Origin: Pseudomonas xionganensis
Lineage (GTDB): Bacteria > Pseudomonadota > Gammaproteobacteria > Pseudomonadales > Pseudomonadaceae
Length of the DNA stretch: 64,000 bases
Assembly (NCBI RefSeq): GCF_009763245.1
Contig: NZ_WKJZ01000002.1
Location: 1-64,000, forward strand
Direction of reading: 5' to 3'
The notes under the pieces are model-generated. The model was not told where the DNA came from and did no database searches. It was given only the letters and a program-made list of their open reading frames with translations. The position numbers were made by a program, and so were the translations under genes. Below, piece after piece: positions 10,740 through 22,209 of this stretch (within the stretch, counting starts at the first letter, position 1; every line of letters starts with the position of its first letter).

Positions 10740-13417
10740 GCACCATGTCAAAAAACGACATGGGCGCAGCGCGGACAAGCCGCGCTGACGCCATGAAAAT
10801 CTGGGACATTCCCGGCGGCATTCACCCGGCCGAGCGCAAGGAACTGTCCAACCGCACGCCGATCCAGCCGGCACCGCTACCCAAGCGTCTGACCCTGCCC
10901 CTGGGCCAGCATATCGGCGCCGCCGCCGAGCCCTGCGTGGCGCTCGGCCAGCGGGTGCGCAAGGGCGAGAAGATCGCCGAGGCCAATGGCTTTGTCAGCG
11001 CGCCGCTGCATGCGCCCACCTCCGGCACCGTCAGTTTTATCGGCCCGCAGCCCTACCCCCATGTCTCCGGCATGCTGGCGCCGGCCATCGTGATCGACAG
11101 CGACGGCCTGGATGAGTGGATCGACCTGACGCCGAACCCCGACTACCGGCATATGGAAGCCAGCGAGCTGCTGGCGCTGATCCGCGAAGCCGGTATCAGC
11201 GGCCTGGGCGGTGCGGGCTTTCCCACCGCGGTCAAGCTCACAGCCCGGCCGACGCAGAAGATCCATACCCTGATCATCAATGGCACCGAGTGCGAGCCCT
11301 ATATCACCGCCGACGACCTGCTGATGCGCGAGCGCGCCAGTGAACTGGTCTCCGGCATCGATATCCTGGTGCAGCTGATCCAGCCTGATCAGGTGCTGAT
11401 CGGCATCGAGGACAACAAGCCCGAGGCCATCGCCGCTATGCGCAGCGCCTGCAGCGAGCGCAGCTACCAGATCCGCGTATTCCCCACCAAATACCCCTCC
11501 GGTGGCGAGAAACAGCTGATCCAGATCCTGACCGGCGTCGAGGTGCCTTCGGGTGGGCTGCCGGCCGATATTGGCATCCTCTGCCAGAACGTCGGCACCT
11601 GCGTGGCCGTGCACGAGGCGGTGGTGCTGGGCCGGCCGCTGATTTCGCGTATCACCACTCTGACCGGCGAAGCCCTGGCCCGCCCCGGCAATATCGAGGT
11701 GCTGCTGGGCACACCGGTGGGCGAGCTGTTGGAGTTTGCCGGGCTGGACCGGAGCAAACTCAATCGCCTGATTATGGGCGGACCGATGATGGGCTTTACC
11801 CTGCCCAGCCTCGACGTGCCGCTGATCAAGACCGCCAACTGCCTGCTGGCCAGTACCGCCACCGAGCTGCCGCCACCGCCGCCGGCCCTGCCCTGCATCC
11901 GCTGCGGCGAATGCGCCGAGGCCTGCCCGGCCAGCCTGCTGCCGCAGCAACTGCACTTCTTCGCCCTGGGCCGGGAGCATGAGCAGCTCAAGGCGCACAA
12001 CCTGTTCGACTGCATCGAGTGCGGCGCCTGCGCCTATGTCTGCCCCTCCAGCATTCCGCTGGTGCAGTACTACCGCGCGGCCAAGGCGGAAATCCGCGAA
12101 CTGGAGCAGAAGCAGCTCAAGGCCGAGCACTCCAAGCAGCGCTTCGAGCAGCGCCAGGAACGCCTGCGCCGCGCCGAGGAACAGAAGGAAGCCGAGCGCA
12201 AGGCCCGCGCCGAGAAGGCCGCCCGGGCCAAGGCAGCCCAGGCCGAGTCCCCTGCAGCTCCCGCCGCACCGGCCGACGAAGCGCTGAAAAAGCTCAAGAT
12301 CGAGGCCAGCATGGCCCAGGTGGCGCTGAAAAAGGCCGAGAAGCAACTGACCCAGCATGACACCGCCGAGCTGCAGTCCCAGGTTGCCGAGCTACGCGCC
12401 GCCGCCGAGGCCGCACAGAAGGCCCTGGACGCCGCCCAGGCCAACGCACCGGCAGCAGTGGCCAAGCCCGCCGGCGACGAGGCGCTGAAAAAGGCCAAGA
12501 TCGACGCCGCCATGCTCAAGGCTCAGCTGCGCAAGTTGGAGAAGATCGAGAGCCCGGACGACGACCAGCAGGCCGAGATCGCCCGCTTGCGCCAGCAACT
12601 GGAGGCCGCCGAAAAAACCGTCGCCAGCCTGCAGGATCAGACCCCGGCGCCTGCGGACAAGCCCGCCGGTGACGAAGCCCTGAAAAAGGCCAAGATCGAT
12701 GCCGCCATGCTCAAGGCCCAGCTGCGCAAGCTGGAAAAGCTCGAAGCCCCGGATGACGATCAGCAGGCCGAGATCGCCCGCCTGCGCCAGCAGCTGGAAG
12801 CCGCCGAGAAAACCGTCGCCAGCCTGCAGGACCAGGCCCCTGCGCCTGCGGCCAAACCCGCCGGCGACGAAGCCCTGAAAAAGGCCAAGATCGACGCCGC
12901 CATGCTCAAGGCTCAGCTGCGCAAGTTGGAGAAGATCGAGAGCCCGGACGACGACCAGCAGGCCGAACTCGCCCGCCTGCGCCAGCAGCTGGAAGCCGCC
13001 GAGAAAACCGTCGCCAGCCTGCAGGATCAAGCCCCGGCACCCGCCACCAAATCCGCCGGCGATGATGCGCTGAAAAAGGCCAAGGTCGAACTGGCCATGA
13101 AACGCGCCGAGCTGAAAAAAGCCGAAAAGGCTGGCGCCAGTGAAGCCGAACTGCAGCCCCTGCGTGACGCCCTGAGCGCCGCCGAGCAGTCCCTGCACCA
13201 GGCCGAAGATGCCTCGGGCAAACCCGAACCACAGCTGGTTCGCACGGAAAAACCGGGCATGACCGATAAGCTGAAGGCGCTAAAAACCGAAGTGGCCTTT
13301 GCCCGCGCCGACCTGCGCAAGCTGGAGCGCGACGAAAGCGCCGAAGCCGAGGCTCTGGAACAGGCCCGTACACGCCTGGCTGAGGCCGAACGCCAGCTGG
13401 CTGAATACCAACCCTGA
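10736..13417 (+). CDS. rnfC: Ion-translocating oxidoreductase subunit C with extended repeat tail
   Basis: 893 residues as drawn. RnfC is the peripheral NADH/FMN-binding subunit of Rnf. Residues to about 450 carry the conserved part: [13 protein letters not shown], the glycine-rich [12 protein letters not shown], and two ferredoxin motifs [12 protein letters not shown] and [12 protein letters not shown]. From about residue 455 there is a charged, Ala/Lys/Glu-rich, coiled-coil-like tail of more than 400 residues with three tandem 65-residue repeats. The ATG at 10736 overlaps the rnfB stop; an ATG at 10793 (MKIWDIPGG) fits the family N-terminus better, and the intervening 57 bp contain a GCGCGG/CCGCGC hairpin, so the start is uncertain. 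Confidence 0.94.
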   Translation: MSTMSKNDMGAARTSRADAMKIWDIPGGIHPAERKELSNRTPIQPAPLPKRLTLPLGQHIGAAAEPCVALGQRVRKGEKIAEANGFVSAPLHAPTSGTVSFIGPQPYPHVSGMLAPAIVIDSDGLDEWIDLTPNPDYRHMEASELLALIREAGISGLGGAGFPTAVKLTARPTQKIHTLIINGTECEPYITADDLLMRERASELVSGIDILVQLIQPDQVLIGIEDNKPEAIAAMRSACSERSYQIRVFPTKYPSGGEKQLIQILTGVEVPSGGLPADIGILCQNVGTCVAVHEAVVLGRPLISRITTLTGEALARPGNIEVLLGTPVGELLEFAGLDRSKLNRLIMGGPMMGFTLPSLDVPLIKTANCLLASTATELPPPPPALPCIRCGECAEACPASLLPQQLHFFALGREHEQLKAHNLFDCIECGACAYVCPSSIPLVQYYRAAKAEIRELEQKQLKAEHSKQRFEQRQERLRRAEEQKEAERKARAEKAARAKAAQAESPAAPAAPADEALKKLKIEASMAQVALKKAEKQLTQHDTAELQSQVAELRAAAEAAQKALDAAQANAPAAVAKPAGDEALKKAKIDAAMLKAQLRKLEKIESPDDDQQAEIARLRQQLEAAEKTVASLQDQTPAPADKPAGDEALKKAKIDAAMLKAQLRKLEKLEAPDDDQQAEIARLRQQLEAAEKTVASLQDQAPAPAAKPAGDEALKKAKIDAAMLKAQLRKLEKIESPDDDQQAELARLRQQLEAAEKTVASLQDQAPAPATKSAGDDALKKAKVELAMKRAELKKAEKAGASEAELQPLRDALSAAEQSLHQAEDASGKPEPQLVRTEKPGMTDKLKALKTEVAFARADLRKLERDESAEAEALEQARTRLAEAERQLAEYQP
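12470..13054 (+). repeat. Three tandem 195-bp repeats inside rnfC
   Basis: Units start at 12470, 12665 and 12860, exactly 195 bp (65 codons) apart; a diverged partial fourth unit starts at 13055. Each encodes [20 protein letters not shown] followed by [16 protein letters not shown] and [14 protein letters not shown]. The 92 bp 12485-12576 are identical to 12875-12966 of the third unit, while the second unit differs at several third positions in that stretch; the latter half of unit 3 resembles unit 2 instead. In-frame unit length preserves the protein. Confidence 0.95.
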
Positions 13418-13456
13418 TAACCGTCCCGGATTGTATCCGGGCTACTGCACCGCTTC

Positions 13457-13517
13457 TGTAGGAGTCAGCTTGCTGGCGATCATGGCGAAGAACATCGCCG
13501 GCAAGCCTACTCCTACA
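13457..13517. repeat. Dispersed inverted repeat, family TGTAGGAG, within the rnf operon
   Basis: TGTAGGAGT...AGCTTGCTGGCGAT pairs with ATCGCCGGCAAGC...ACTCCTACA, giving a 61-bp imperfect palindrome. It lies in the 193-bp gap between rnfC and rnfD, the only sizeable gap in an operon whose other genes overlap. A second element with the same ends is at 40751-40808. Confidence 0.8.
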
Positions 13518-13610
13518 ATTCCTGGCACCGCATGTAGCTCCGATAGCATCCGGGGAATAAACACGACACCGCGCCAACGCAAGCGCAGTGATAGAACAAC
13601 CGGAGCGCCA

Positions 13611-14642
13611 ATGGCCCTGCCCCGTATCACATCGCCCCACGCCAAGGGCAGCAACCGCACCCAGCAGGTCATGCTGCAGGTGCTGCTGGCCACCGTGCCC
13701 GGCATTCTCGCCCTGACCTGGCTATTTGGCGCCGGCACCCTGTACAACCTGGCCCTGGCCAGCCTGTTTGCCATTACCTTCGAGGCGTTGATCCTGGTCG
13801 CGCGCCAGCGCCCGGTGGGTTTCTTCCTCAAGGATTACAGCGCCCTGGTAACTGCCGTGCTGCTGGGCCTGGCGCTGCCACCCTATGCGCCCTGGTGGCT
13901 GACCCTGGTGGCGGTGGGCTTCGCCATTGTGTTCGGCAAGCAACTGTATGGCGGCCTCGGGCAGAACCCCTTCAACCCGGCCATGCTTGGCTATGTGGTG
14001 GTACTGATCTCCTTCCCGGTGGAAATGACCAGCTGGCCGGCGCCACACAGCGTAGGCGCCCTGGATGGCCTCAAGCAGGTGCTGGGTATCGCCGCCCTGC
14101 CCGACGGCTGGGCCCAGGCCACCGCCCTGGACGCACTCAAGGTCAACAACAGCCTGACCATGGACGAACTGCGCGCCGCCAACCCGGCCTTCGGCCATTT
14201 CGGCGGTGCCGGCAGCGAGGCGGTCAACCTGGCGTTTCTCGCTGGCGGCCTTTACCTGCTGCACAAGCGCATCTTCAGCTGGCACGCCCCCGTGGGCATG
14301 CTCGCCGCCCTGGCGGTGATGAGCCTGCTGTTCTGGAATGGCAGCGGCTCGGACTCCAACGGCTCGCCGCTGTTTCACCTGCTGACCGGGGCGACCATGC
14401 TCGGCGCCTTCTTTATCGTCACCGACCCGGTATCGGGGGCCACCAGCAACCGTGGCCGCCTGGTGTTCGGCATCGGCGTCGGCGTGCTGGTCTATGTGAT
14501 CCGCGCCTGGGGCGGCTATCCGGATGCGGTGGCCTTTGCCGTACTGCTGATGAACCTGGCCGCGCCGACCATCGACTACTACACCCGGCCACGCAGCTAT
14601 GGCCACCGCAAGCCCAATAGCGGCTTCAAGCTGGGAGAATGA
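13611..14642 (+). CDS. rnfD: Ion-translocating oxidoreductase subunit D
   Basis: 343 residues, multi-helix membrane subunit that carries covalently bound FMN. The FMN attachment motif SGAT is seen in [12 protein letters not shown], with the acceptor threonine at T278. Conserved stretches [13 protein letters not shown] and [20 protein letters not shown] are present. The frame stays open upstream to 13299 through the repeat element, but the ATG at 13611 ([17 protein letters not shown]) starts the conserved region. Overlaps rnfG by 4 bp. Confidence 0.95.
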   Translation: MALPRITSPHAKGSNRTQQVMLQVLLATVPGILALTWLFGAGTLYNLALASLFAITFEALILVARQRPVGFFLKDYSALVTAVLLGLALPPYAPWWLTLVAVGFAIVFGKQLYGGLGQNPFNPAMLGYVVVLISFPVEMTSWPAPHSVGALDGLKQVLGIAALPDGWAQATALDALKVNNSLTMDELRAANPAFGHFGGAGSEAVNLAFLAGGLYLLHKRIFSWHAPVGMLAALAVMSLLFWNGSGSDSNGSPLFHLLTGATMLGAFFIVTDPVSGATSNRGRLVFGIGVGVLVYVIRAWGGYPDAVAFAVLLMNLAAPTIDYYTRPRSYGHRKPNSGFKLGE

Positions 14643-15280
14643 GCATGCTGCCGGAAATCAGCCGCTCGATGCTGAAGAATGCCCTGGTGCTGGGCCTGTT
14701 CGCCATTGCCACTGTCGGCACTGTGGCCGTGCTGCAGCAGGTCACCGCCAGCCGTATCGCCACCGCCGAACGGGCCGCCCAGGCCCGTGCCCTGGGTGAA
14801 ATATTGCCGCCCGGCAGCTACGACAATCAGTTGCTCGATCACCCCATTGAGGTCAACGCCCGCGAGCTGGGCCAGCGCAGCCCACAGCAGGCCTACCGGG
14901 CGCTCAAGGGCAATAGCCCCAGCGCCATCATCCTGCCGGTGACCGCGCCGGATGGTTACAGCGGCGCCATCCAGCTGCTGGTCGGTATCTTCGCCGACGG
15001 CCGCCTGGCCGGCGTGCGCGTGCTCGGTCACAAGGAAACACCGGGCCTGGGCGACAAGATCGAACTGGCCAAGAGCGACTGGATCCGCAGCTTCGAGGGT
15101 AAATCCCTGAGCAACCCCGGCGCAGCAGGCTGGGCGGTGAAGAAGGATCGCGGCGAGTTCGACCAGTTCGCCGGCGCCACCATCACCCCGCGCGCAGTGG
15201 TCAAGGCCGTGCACGGCGCCCTGCAGTATTTCGATGCACACCGCGCCCAGTTGCTGGGCCTGGCGGAGGACGCGCAATGA
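14639..15280 (+). CDS. rnfG: Ion-translocating oxidoreductase subunit G
   Basis: 213 residues: one N-terminal membrane helix (about 13-33) and a periplasmic FMN-binding domain. The covalent flavin site is [11 protein letters not shown] with the acceptor threonine T181. RnfG relays electrons on the outer face of the membrane in Rnf. An alternative ATG at 14645 would shorten it by two residues; 14639 overlaps the rnfD stop as is typical here. Overlaps rnfE by 4 bp. Confidence 0.95.
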   Translation: MSMLPEISRSMLKNALVLGLFAIATVGTVAVLQQVTASRIATAERAAQARALGEILPPGSYDNQLLDHPIEVNARELGQRSPQQAYRALKGNSPSAIILPVTAPDGYSGAIQLLVGIFADGRLAGVRVLGHKETPGLGDKIELAKSDWIRSFEGKSLSNPGAAGWAVKKDRGEFDQFAGATITPRAVVKAVHGALQYFDAHRAQLLGLAEDAQ

Positions 15281-15984
15281 GCAGCTACCGCGAAATAACC
15301 CTCAATGGCCTGTGGAAGAACAACCCGGCCCTGGTGCAGCTGCTTGGCCTCTGCCCGCTGCTGGGGGTGAGCAACTCCACGGTCAACGCCCTTGGCCTGG
15401 CCCTGGCCAGCGCGGTGGTACTGGTGTGTTCCAACACCGCCGTGTCGCTGGTGCGCGGTGTGGTCAACACCGCCGTGCGCCTGCCCGCCTTCGTCATGAT
15501 CATCGCCGCCCTGACCACCTGCATCGAGCTGTTGATGCAGGCCTTCACCTACGAGCTGTACCAGATTCTCGGCATCTTTATCCCGCTGATCACCACCAAC
15601 TGCGTGATCCTCGGCCGCGCTGACGGCTTCGCGGCGAAAAACGCCCCGGCCCGCGCCGCCTACGACGGCCTGATGATGGGCATCGGCTTCGGCATCGTGC
15701 TGGTGCTGATCGGTGCCGCCCGCGAGCTGCTCGGCACCGGCGCCCTGCTGGCCAATATGCACCTGCTGTTCGGCCCCATGGCCGCGGATTGGCAGCTGAC
15801 CCTGGTCAGCGACTACAAGGGCTTCCTGCTGGCCATCCTGCCACCAGGCGCCTTTATCGTCCTCGGCCTGTTGATCGCCGGCAAAAACCGTATCGATCAG
15901 GTATTGGCCGAGCGAGCCAAGGCCGCCGCGCCGGAAGCGCCCGCACAGAGCCGCCGCGTGCGGGTCACCGGGGTGATCGAATGA
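15277..15984 (+). CDS. rnfE: Ion-translocating oxidoreductase subunit E
   Basis: 235 residues, six predicted helices, RnfE/NqrD family and a partner of RnfA. Hallmarks: [22 protein letters not shown] near the N-terminus and [20 protein letters not shown] centrally. The last Rnf subunit in the operon; its stop overlaps the nth start by 4 bp. Confidence 0.96.
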   Translation: MSSYREITLNGLWKNNPALVQLLGLCPLLGVSNSTVNALGLALASAVVLVCSNTAVSLVRGVVNTAVRLPAFVMIIAALTTCIELLMQAFTYELYQILGIFIPLITTNCVILGRADGFAAKNAPARAAYDGLMMGIGFGIVLVLIGAARELLGTGALLANMHLLFGPMAADWQLTLVSDYKGFLLAILPPGAFIVLGLLIAGKNRIDQVLAERAKAAAPEAPAQSRRVRVTGVIE

Positions 15985-16619
15985 ATGCAGCCAAGCGCCT
16001 GGAAATCTTCCGTCGCCTGCATGAAGACAACCCCGAGCCCAAGACCGAGCTGGCCTACAGCACGCCCTTCGAGCTGCTGGTAGCCGTCACCCTGTCGGCC
16101 CAGGCCACCGATGTCAGCGTCAACAAGGCCACGGCCAAGCTGTTCCCGGTGGCCAATACCCCGGAGGCCATCTATGCCCTGGGCGTGGAAGGGCTGAGCG
16201 ATTACATCAAGACCATCGGCCTGTACAACAGCAAGGCGAAGAATGTCATCGAAGCCTGCCGCCTGCTGATCGAGAAGCACAACAGCCAGGTGCCGGATAA
16301 CCGCGAAGACCTCGAAGCCCTGCCCGGCGTCGGTCGCAAGACCGCCAACGTGGTGCTCAACACCGCCTTTCGCCAGCCGGCCATGGCGGTGGACACCCAT
16401 ATCTTCCGGGTCAGCAACCGCACCGGCATTGCCCCCGGCAAGAACGTGCTGGAAGTGGAAAAGAAGCTGCTCAAGTTCGTGCCCAAGGATTATCTGCTGG
16501 ACGCCCACCACTGGCTGATCCTGCATGGCCGCTATGTCTGCGTGGCGCGCAAACCCCGCTGTGGCAGCTGCCGCATCGAGGATCTGTGCGAATTCAAGGC
16601 CAAGACCTCGGACGATTGA
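15981..16619 (+). CDS. nth: Endonuclease III
   Basis: 212 residues, standard Nth length. A DNA glycosylase/AP lyase that removes oxidised pyrimidines. The helix-hairpin-helix [12 protein letters not shown] contains the catalytic lysine (about K120), the catalytic aspartate lies in AVDTHIFRV (about D138), and the [4Fe-4S] cluster cysteines follow the C-x6-C-x2-C-x5-C pattern in [17 protein letters not shown]. The open frame extends to 15789 but the ATG at 15981 overlaps the rnfE stop and gives the family N-terminus [15 protein letters not shown]. Co-transcription with rnf is a common proteobacterial arrangement. Confidence 0.96.
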   Translation: MNAAKRLEIFRRLHEDNPEPKTELAYSTPFELLVAVTLSAQATDVSVNKATAKLFPVANTPEAIYALGVEGLSDYIKTIGLYNSKAKNVIEACRLLIEKHNSQVPDNREDLEALPGVGRKTANVVLNTAFRQPAMAVDTHIFRVSNRTGIAPGKNVLEVEKKLLKFVPKDYLLDAHHWLILHGRYVCVARKPRCGSCRIEDLCEFKAKTSDD

Positions 16620-16726
16620 TCCGCTAGCGAATAAACCTATCAGCTGATTGAAAAAATCTTTTTTACCCGCTCCCTGTTTGCCGCTATAAGGTGCGCAAAT
16701 GGCTCTGGTGGCCTGGAGTGAAATAG

Positions 16727-16906
16727 ATGAGCACTGATAAAGAAGATCTCGAACTGGACGAAGACTTTGTCGCCGAGGACGCCGAAGACAGCGAAGCCCC
16801 GGTTGAAGTCGCCAAAACCAACCTGACCAAGCGCCGCATCATCGACAACTTCCTCGAAGAGCGCCGCCTGCACAAGCAATTGGCCGAGTACGATTTCGAC
16901 TTGTAA
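16727..16906 (+). CDS. Small acidic protein, PA3496 family
   Basis: 59 residues, very acidic in the first half (MSTDKEDLELDEDFVAEDAE) and basic/helical in the second (NLTKRRIIDNFLEERRLHKQ). It matches, by memory, the short conserved protein that follows nth in Pseudomonas (PA3496 in PAO1). No signal peptide or metal motif. GGAGTG lies upstream of the ATG at 16727, and a terminator follows within 20 bp. The function is unknown to me. Confidence 0.85.
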   Translation: MSTDKEDLELDEDFVAEDAEDSEAPVEVAKTNLTKRRIIDNFLEERRLHKQLAEYDFDL

Positions 16907-16923
16907 CTTGCCCAGAGAAACAA

Positions 16924-16953
16924 CAAAAGCCCCGCATCACAGCGGGGCTTTTT
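16924..16953 (+). terminator. Rho-independent terminator of the rnf-nth-small protein unit
   Basis: AAAGCCCCGC / GCGGGGCTTTTT hairpin with a short ATCACA loop, between the small gene and convergent gloA. The A-run on the left means it could also serve gloA on the other strand. Confidence 0.9.
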
Positions 16954-16958
16954 GCTTC

Positions 16959-17351
16959 TCAGTCCTTGCGCGACGGCGACAACAACTCGATCTTGTAGCC
17001 GTCCGGGTCTTCGACAAAAGCCAGGATGCTGGTGCCATGCTTCATCGGCCCGGGTTCGCGGGTGATCTTGCCACCGCGTGAACGGATGTCCTCACAAGCC
17101 TTGTAGACATCGGACACTTCCAGGGCGATATGACCGTAGCCACTGCCCAGCTCGTAGCTGTCCACGCCCCAGTTATGGGTCAGCTCGATCACGCTGTTGT
17201 GCGCCTCGTCGCCATAACCGACAAAGGCCAGGGTGAACTGCCCTTCGGGATAGTCCTTGCGCCGCAGCAGGGTCATGCCCAGCACTTCGGTGTAGAAGGC
17301 GATGGATTTGTCCAGATCGCCAACGCGCAGCATGGTATGCAGCAGTCTCAT
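16959..17351 (-). CDS. gloA: Lactoylglutathione lyase (glyoxalase I)
   Basis: 130 residues, the short bacterial, Ni2+-preferring type. It isomerises the hemithioacetal of methylglyoxal and glutathione to S-lactoylglutathione. Expected metal ligands are visible: H5 (MRLLHTM), the glutamate in SVIELTHN, the histidine in GYGHIALEV and the glutamate in GYKIELLSP. It lies downstream of argG on the same strand, an order shared with P. aeruginosa, with a terminator-like hairpin between them. Confidence 0.95.
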   Translation of the reverse strand: MRLLHTMLRVGDLDKSIAFYTEVLGMTLLRRKDYPEGQFTLAFVGYGDEAHNSVIELTHNWGVDSYELGSGYGHIALEVSDVYKACEDIRSRGGKITREPGPMKHGTSILAFVEDPDGYKIELLSPSRKD

Positions 17352-17377
17352 CAGATTTCTCCTCGTCTATAAATGCA

Positions 17378-17400
17378 AACCCCGGCTTATGGCCGGGGCT
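17378..17400 (-). terminator. Terminator-like hairpin after argG
   Basis: CCCCGGC (17380-17386) pairs with GCCGGGG (17392-17398). Read on the minus strand it is followed by TTTGCATTTAT, a moderate T-rich tail, so it probably ends argG transcription before gloA. Confidence 0.65.
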
Positions 17401-17426
17401 TGTTGTGGCTCAGGCGCTCCAATCCA

Positions 17427-18644
<1,218 letters not shown>

Positions 18645-18757
18645 GCCATCAACTCCACGGGGTTGTGCGGGAAAACCCGTGATTCTACTGGCCGCGCTCG
18701 ATCTTTTACAGGGGTGCGACAAGAGAGATCGACCAAGCGACCCTCCAGTCACACGAC

Positions 18758-19687
18758 TCAATCCGGGTTGATGGCCTCTGCAGGTGCCTGCGATACAGGC
18801 ACCTGACTTGCCGGCACACGCTCCAGCAGCATGGTCACCCGGCGATTCTTCGCCCGATTGGCCTCACTGTTATTGGGCACCAGCGGGTAGCGTTCTCCAT
18901 GGAAGCGCACGGTGATCTGCTCGGCCGGCACCCCCTGGGCCACCAGATACTCCATGACGGCCAGGGCGCGGCGACGTGACAGATCGCGATTGGTCAGGCG
19001 ATTGCCGCTGTTGTCGGCATGGCCGTCGAGCTGGATACGGTTGACGCTGGGATCGGCACGCAGAAAGCCCAGAATGATATCCAGCTTGGCTTGCCCCATG
19101 GGATCCAGGGCCACGCCGCCTCCCGGAAAGCCAACCTGACTCTGGCGCACCTGATCGAAGTTGACTGGCAACAGCCCGGCGGTGCATTCGAGATAGTCGT
19201 CATAAGCCTTCTGGAACTTAACCGGCAGCAGGCGCACCTCGACACTGTCGCGCCCCTGGGCGGTACGATGACGCACCAGCGGGCTGCGCCCTTCCAGCAT
19301 GCTGGTGAGCAGGCGCGCCCCCTGCTCCTGACTGCTGCTAAGCGCAACCGGCGCAGCACTGACCGGCACCACACCCAGGTTGATATCGCCACGCCCCGGC
19401 TGCCAGGGCGCGGCTGCGGCCAGCAGGGTGGCCGAGCCGGTATCCAGCCAGCGCTCACGGGACTGCAGGCGGAAGGTCACCTGCTCGCCAGCACGGCGGA
19501 CAAACTCACCCACGCCGAAATTGCTTACCGGCTGCGACAGACGACACTCGAACTGATCCCCTTCCACCTGCCATTCGACCTTCTCCAGGCGCGTCTGGAA
19601 GCTGATCGCCCAGGCGGCGGGCGTTAGCGGCACGCAGGTAAGCAGGCTTAACAGAATCAGGGATGGCTGGCGCACGGCACGCTCCAA
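18758..19687 (-). CDS. motY: MotY-like flagellar stator-ring protein (OmpA domain)
   Basis: 309 residues with an N-terminal signal peptide (cleavage near WAISF). The first about 150 residues have the MotY N-terminal character ([30 protein letters not shown]), and residues about 185-300 are an OmpA-C peptidoglycan-binding domain ([29 protein letters not shown]). MotY forms part of the periplasmic ring that anchors stators around the flagellar motor. Position between argG and pyrC matches the PAO1 motY gene as I recall it. A PomAB-type stator is encoded at 62635-64000, consistent with the role. Confidence 0.85.
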   Translation of the reverse strand: MERAVRQPSLILLSLLTCVPLTPAAWAISFQTRLEKVEWQVEGDQFECRLSQPVSNFGVGEFVRRAGEQVTFRLQSRERWLDTGSATLLAAAAPWQPGRGDINLGVVPVSAAPVALSSSQEQGARLLTSMLEGRSPLVRHRTAQGRDSVEVRLLPVKFQKAYDDYLECTAGLLPVNFDQVRQSQVGFPGGGVALDPMGQAKLDIILGFLRADPSVNRIQLDGHADNSGNRLTNRDLSRRRALAVMEYLVAQGVPAEQITVRFHGERYPLVPNNSEANRAKNRRVTMLLERVPASQVPVSQAPAEAINPD

Positions 19688-19856
19688 AGGGGAATTACGG
19701 CGTTCCCTCGGGGTATCGGTGAGATTGGCAAAAACTTAAGACTCTTTTGCCCAGCGACTGCAGCGGGCCGGCCAATGGCAGGTGATCTGCGGCGTGCCCC
19801 GGACGGCCTTTTCCGGTAGCATTCAGGCCTCGTTTTTGCCCGCCTGGAAAGCCCCC

Positions 19857-20903
19857 ATGACCGATCGCCTGACCCTGCTGCGCCCCGATGACTGGCACAT
19901 TCACCTGCGCGATGGCGCCGTGCTGCCACATACCGTCGCGGATGCCGCGCGCACCTTCGGTCGCGCCATTATCATGCCCAACCTGGTACCGCCGGTGCGT
20001 AACGCCGTCGAGGCCGACGCCTACCGCCAGCGTATTCTCACCGCCCGTCCGGCCGGCAGCGCGTTCGAGCCGCTGATGGTGCTCTACCTCACCGACAACA
20101 CCAGCCCCGAGGACGTACGCGCGGCCAAGGCCAGCGGTTTCGTACATGCCGCCAAGCTCTACCCGGCCGGCGCCACCACCAACTCCGACTCGGGCGTGAC
20201 CAGCATCGACAAGATTTTCCCGGCTCTGCAAGCCATGGCCGAGGTGGGCATGCTGCTGCTGGTGCACGGTGAAGTGACCCGCGCCGAGATCGACGTGTTC
20301 GACCGCGAAAAGGCCTTTATCGACGAGCACCTGACTCGCGTGGTCGAGCGTTTCCCGACGCTCAAGGTGGTGTTCGAACATATCACCACCCGTGACGCGG
20401 TGCAGTTCGTCGAGGCGGCCTCGGCCAATGTCGGCGCCACCATCACCGCCCATCACCTGCTGTACAACCGCAACCATATGCTGGTGGGCGGTATTCGTCC
20501 GCACTTCTATTGCCTGCCTATCCTCAAGCGCAACGTGCATCAGGAAGCCCTGCTGGATGCGGCCACCAGCGGTAATACCAAGTTCTTCCTCGGCACCGAT
20601 TCGGCGCCCCACGCCAAGCATGCCAAGGAAGCCGCCTGTGGCTGCGCCGGCTGTTACACCGCCTATGCGGCTATCGAACTGTATGCCGAAGCCTTCGAGC
20701 AGCGCGGTGCCCTGGACAAACTGGAAGGCTTCGCCAGCCACCATGGCCCGGACTTCTACGGTTTGCCACGCAACAGCGATCACATCACCCTGATCCGTGA
20801 AGACTGGACCGCCCCTGCCAGCCTGCCCCTGGGCGACCAGCAGGTCGTGCCCCTGCGTGCCGGCGAGACACTGCGCTGGCGGGTACTGGAGGCGCAGGCG
20901 TGA
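19857..20903 (+). CDS. pyrC: Dihydroorotase (class II)
   Basis: 348 residues. It cyclises carbamoyl-aspartate to dihydroorotate in pyrimidine synthesis. Zinc ligands: [10 protein letters not shown] near the N-terminus, the lysine of [14 protein letters not shown], histidines in LLLVHGEV and ITAHHLLYN, and the aspartate in [17 protein letters not shown] 19857 gives the conserved [20 protein letters not shown]; the frame's extension to 19782 is not conserved. The stop overlaps the GTG start of rnt. Confidence 0.97.
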   Translation: MTDRLTLLRPDDWHIHLRDGAVLPHTVADAARTFGRAIIMPNLVPPVRNAVEADAYRQRILTARPAGSAFEPLMVLYLTDNTSPEDVRAAKASGFVHAAKLYPAGATTNSDSGVTSIDKIFPALQAMAEVGMLLLVHGEVTRAEIDVFDREKAFIDEHLTRVVERFPTLKVVFEHITTRDAVQFVEAASANVGATITAHHLLYNRNHMLVGGIRPHFYCLPILKRNVHQEALLDAATSGNTKFFLGTDSAPHAKHAKEAACGCAGCYTAYAAIELYAEAFEQRGALDKLEGFASHHGPDFYGLPRNSDHITLIREDWTAPASLPLGDQQVVPLRAGETLRWRVLEAQA

Positions 20904-21574
20904 GCGAAGATCTGTACGACGACGAACAGGAACAGCACAGCCCATCCGGCCCGCGCCACCCCATGGCGGCGCGCTTTCGCGGCTATCTGCCGGTGGTGGT
21001 CGACGTGGAAACCGGTGGCTTCAACTGCGCCACCGATGCTCTGCTAGAAATCGCTGCGACCACCATCGCCATGGACGAGGGCGGCTTTCTCTATCCAGAA
21101 CACACCCACTTCTTCCGCATCGAGCCCTTTGCCGGAGCCAATATCGAGCAGGCGGCCCTGGACTTTACCGGTATCAAGCTGGATCACCCGCTGCGCATGG
21201 CAGTCAGCGAAGAACACGCCTTGACGGAAATTTTCCGCGGCCTGCGCAAGTCGCTGAAAGCCAACGGTTGCAAGCGGGCGATTCTGGTGGGCCACAACAG
21301 CAGCTTTGATCTGGGCTTTCTCAATGCTGCGGTGGCGCGCAGCGAGATCAAGCGCAACCCCTTCCACCCCTTCTCCAGTTTCGACACCGCCACCCTGGCT
21401 GGCCTCGCCTACGGCCAGACCGTACTGGCCAAAGCCTGCCAGGCGGCCGGTATCGACTTCGATGGCAAGGAAGCCCACTCGGCGCGCTACGACACCGAGA
21501 AAACGGCCGAGCTGTTCTGCGGCATAGTCAACCGCTGGAAGGAAATGGGCGGCTGGATGGAATTCGACGACTGA
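20900..21574 (+). CDS. rnt: Ribonuclease T
   Basis: 224 residues, DEDD 3'-5' exonuclease family. RNase T trims the 3' ends of tRNA and other stable RNAs. The ExoI motif [10 protein letters not shown], a central [11 protein letters not shown] and Exo[17 protein letters not shown] supply the four acidic residues and the histidine. The start is GTG at 20900, overlapping the pyrC stop by 3 bp; a first internal ATG at 20963 would still leave the catalytic part whole. A terminator follows. Confidence 0.95.
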   Translation: MSEDLYDDEQEQHSPSGPRHPMAARFRGYLPVVVDVETGGFNCATDALLEIAATTIAMDEGGFLYPEHTHFFRIEPFAGANIEQAALDFTGIKLDHPLRMAVSEEHALTEIFRGLRKSLKANGCKRAILVGHNSSFDLGFLNAAVARSEIKRNPFHPFSSFDTATLAGLAYGQTVLAKACQAAGIDFDGKEAHSARYDTEKTAELFCGIVNRWKEMGGWMEFDD

Positions 21575-21600
21575 CACCGGCACGTCACAGCCCTGACCCC

Positions 21601-21635
21601 AAGCCGCCGCTCCCTTACAGGTCGGCGGCTTTTTA
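21601..21635 (+). terminator. Rho-independent terminator of pyrC-rnt
   Basis: AGCCGCCG (21602-21609) pairs with CGGCGGCT (21623-21630), followed by TTTTT. Confidence 0.85.
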
Positions 21636-21730
21636 ATGCGTCAAGCTGTCTGGATGATCTCGCCAGTTAACCGCCAGCACGCCATTCATCCAGTGGTTCT
21701 GAATTGCCCACCCAAGCGTTTGACACTCAT

Positions 21731-21749
21731 TCTCATTAACATTAGTATC
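21731..21749 (-). promoter_or_regulatory. Fur-box-like site before bfd
   Basis: The 19 bp read on the minus strand start GATACTAATG and match the classical Fur consensus at about 11 of 19 positions, within an unusually AT-rich stretch 35 bp before bfd. Bfd is an iron-starvation protein in Pseudomonas and its gene is Fur-regulated there, so the site is expected. The match is imperfect. Confidence 0.5.
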
Positions 21750-21783
21750 ACCTCATCAACTCCACTGCGATGAGCGCTCTGCC

Positions 21784-22002
21784 ATGTACGTCTGTCTCTG
21801 CGAAGGTGTCACCGACGGCCAGATCCGTGATGCGATCTACGAAGGCTGCTGCAGCTACCGCGATGTACGCGCCAGCCTGGGCGTCGCCAGCCAGTGTGGC
21901 AAATGTGCCTGCCTGGCCAAGCAGGTCGTACGCGAGACTCTGAACGAGGTACAAAGCGCCCAGTCCGCCCTGGCCTGCTCCGGTAACTTTGTTGCCGCTT
22001 AA
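21784..22002 (+). CDS. bfd: Bacterioferritin-associated ferredoxin
   Basis: 72 residues. Bfd binds bacterioferritin and donates electrons to release stored iron. The [2Fe-2S] ligands C4, C6, C38 and C41 are all present (MYVCLCEGVT and SQCGKCAC). It is followed by its own terminator, and then bfr 208 bp downstream on the same strand, so the two are probably separate transcripts with opposite iron responses. In PAO1 a peroxidase gene lies between rnt and bfd; it is absent here. Confidence 0.96.
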   Translation: MYVCLCEGVTDGQIRDAIYEGCCSYRDVRASLGVASQCGKCACLAKQVVRETLNEVQSAQSALACSGNFVAA

Positions 22003-22020
22003 CCCCGCCCTTCCCCGCCA

Positions 22021-22049
22021 AAAGCCGGATATTTGAGTCCGGCTTTTTT
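22021..22049 (+). terminator. Rho-independent terminator of bfd
   Basis: AAAGCCGGA pairs with TCCGGCTTT, followed by further Ts, 19 bp after the bfd stop. Confidence 0.9.
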
Positions 22050-22209
22050 GTGCCTGTTTTCAGGCACTTAGCATGCACACCAAGAAGCATCGGCAAAGCG
22101 TTCTTATTCTTATTACTTTCCGCTTAACTTTCATGGGCTTACGCTTTGACAGCGGCCCCTGGCCGGCCCAGACTTATGGGCCGTAACTCCTCACACAAGG
22201 GCAGGCTCT

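Noticed and set aside
12470..13250. Tandem repeats as a possible CRISPR array
   Set aside because: The 195-bp units are coding, in frame and lack unique spacers.
13299..13610. N-terminal extension of RnfD running back into rnfC and the palindrome
   Set aside because: Not conserved; the ATG at 13611 fits the family start.
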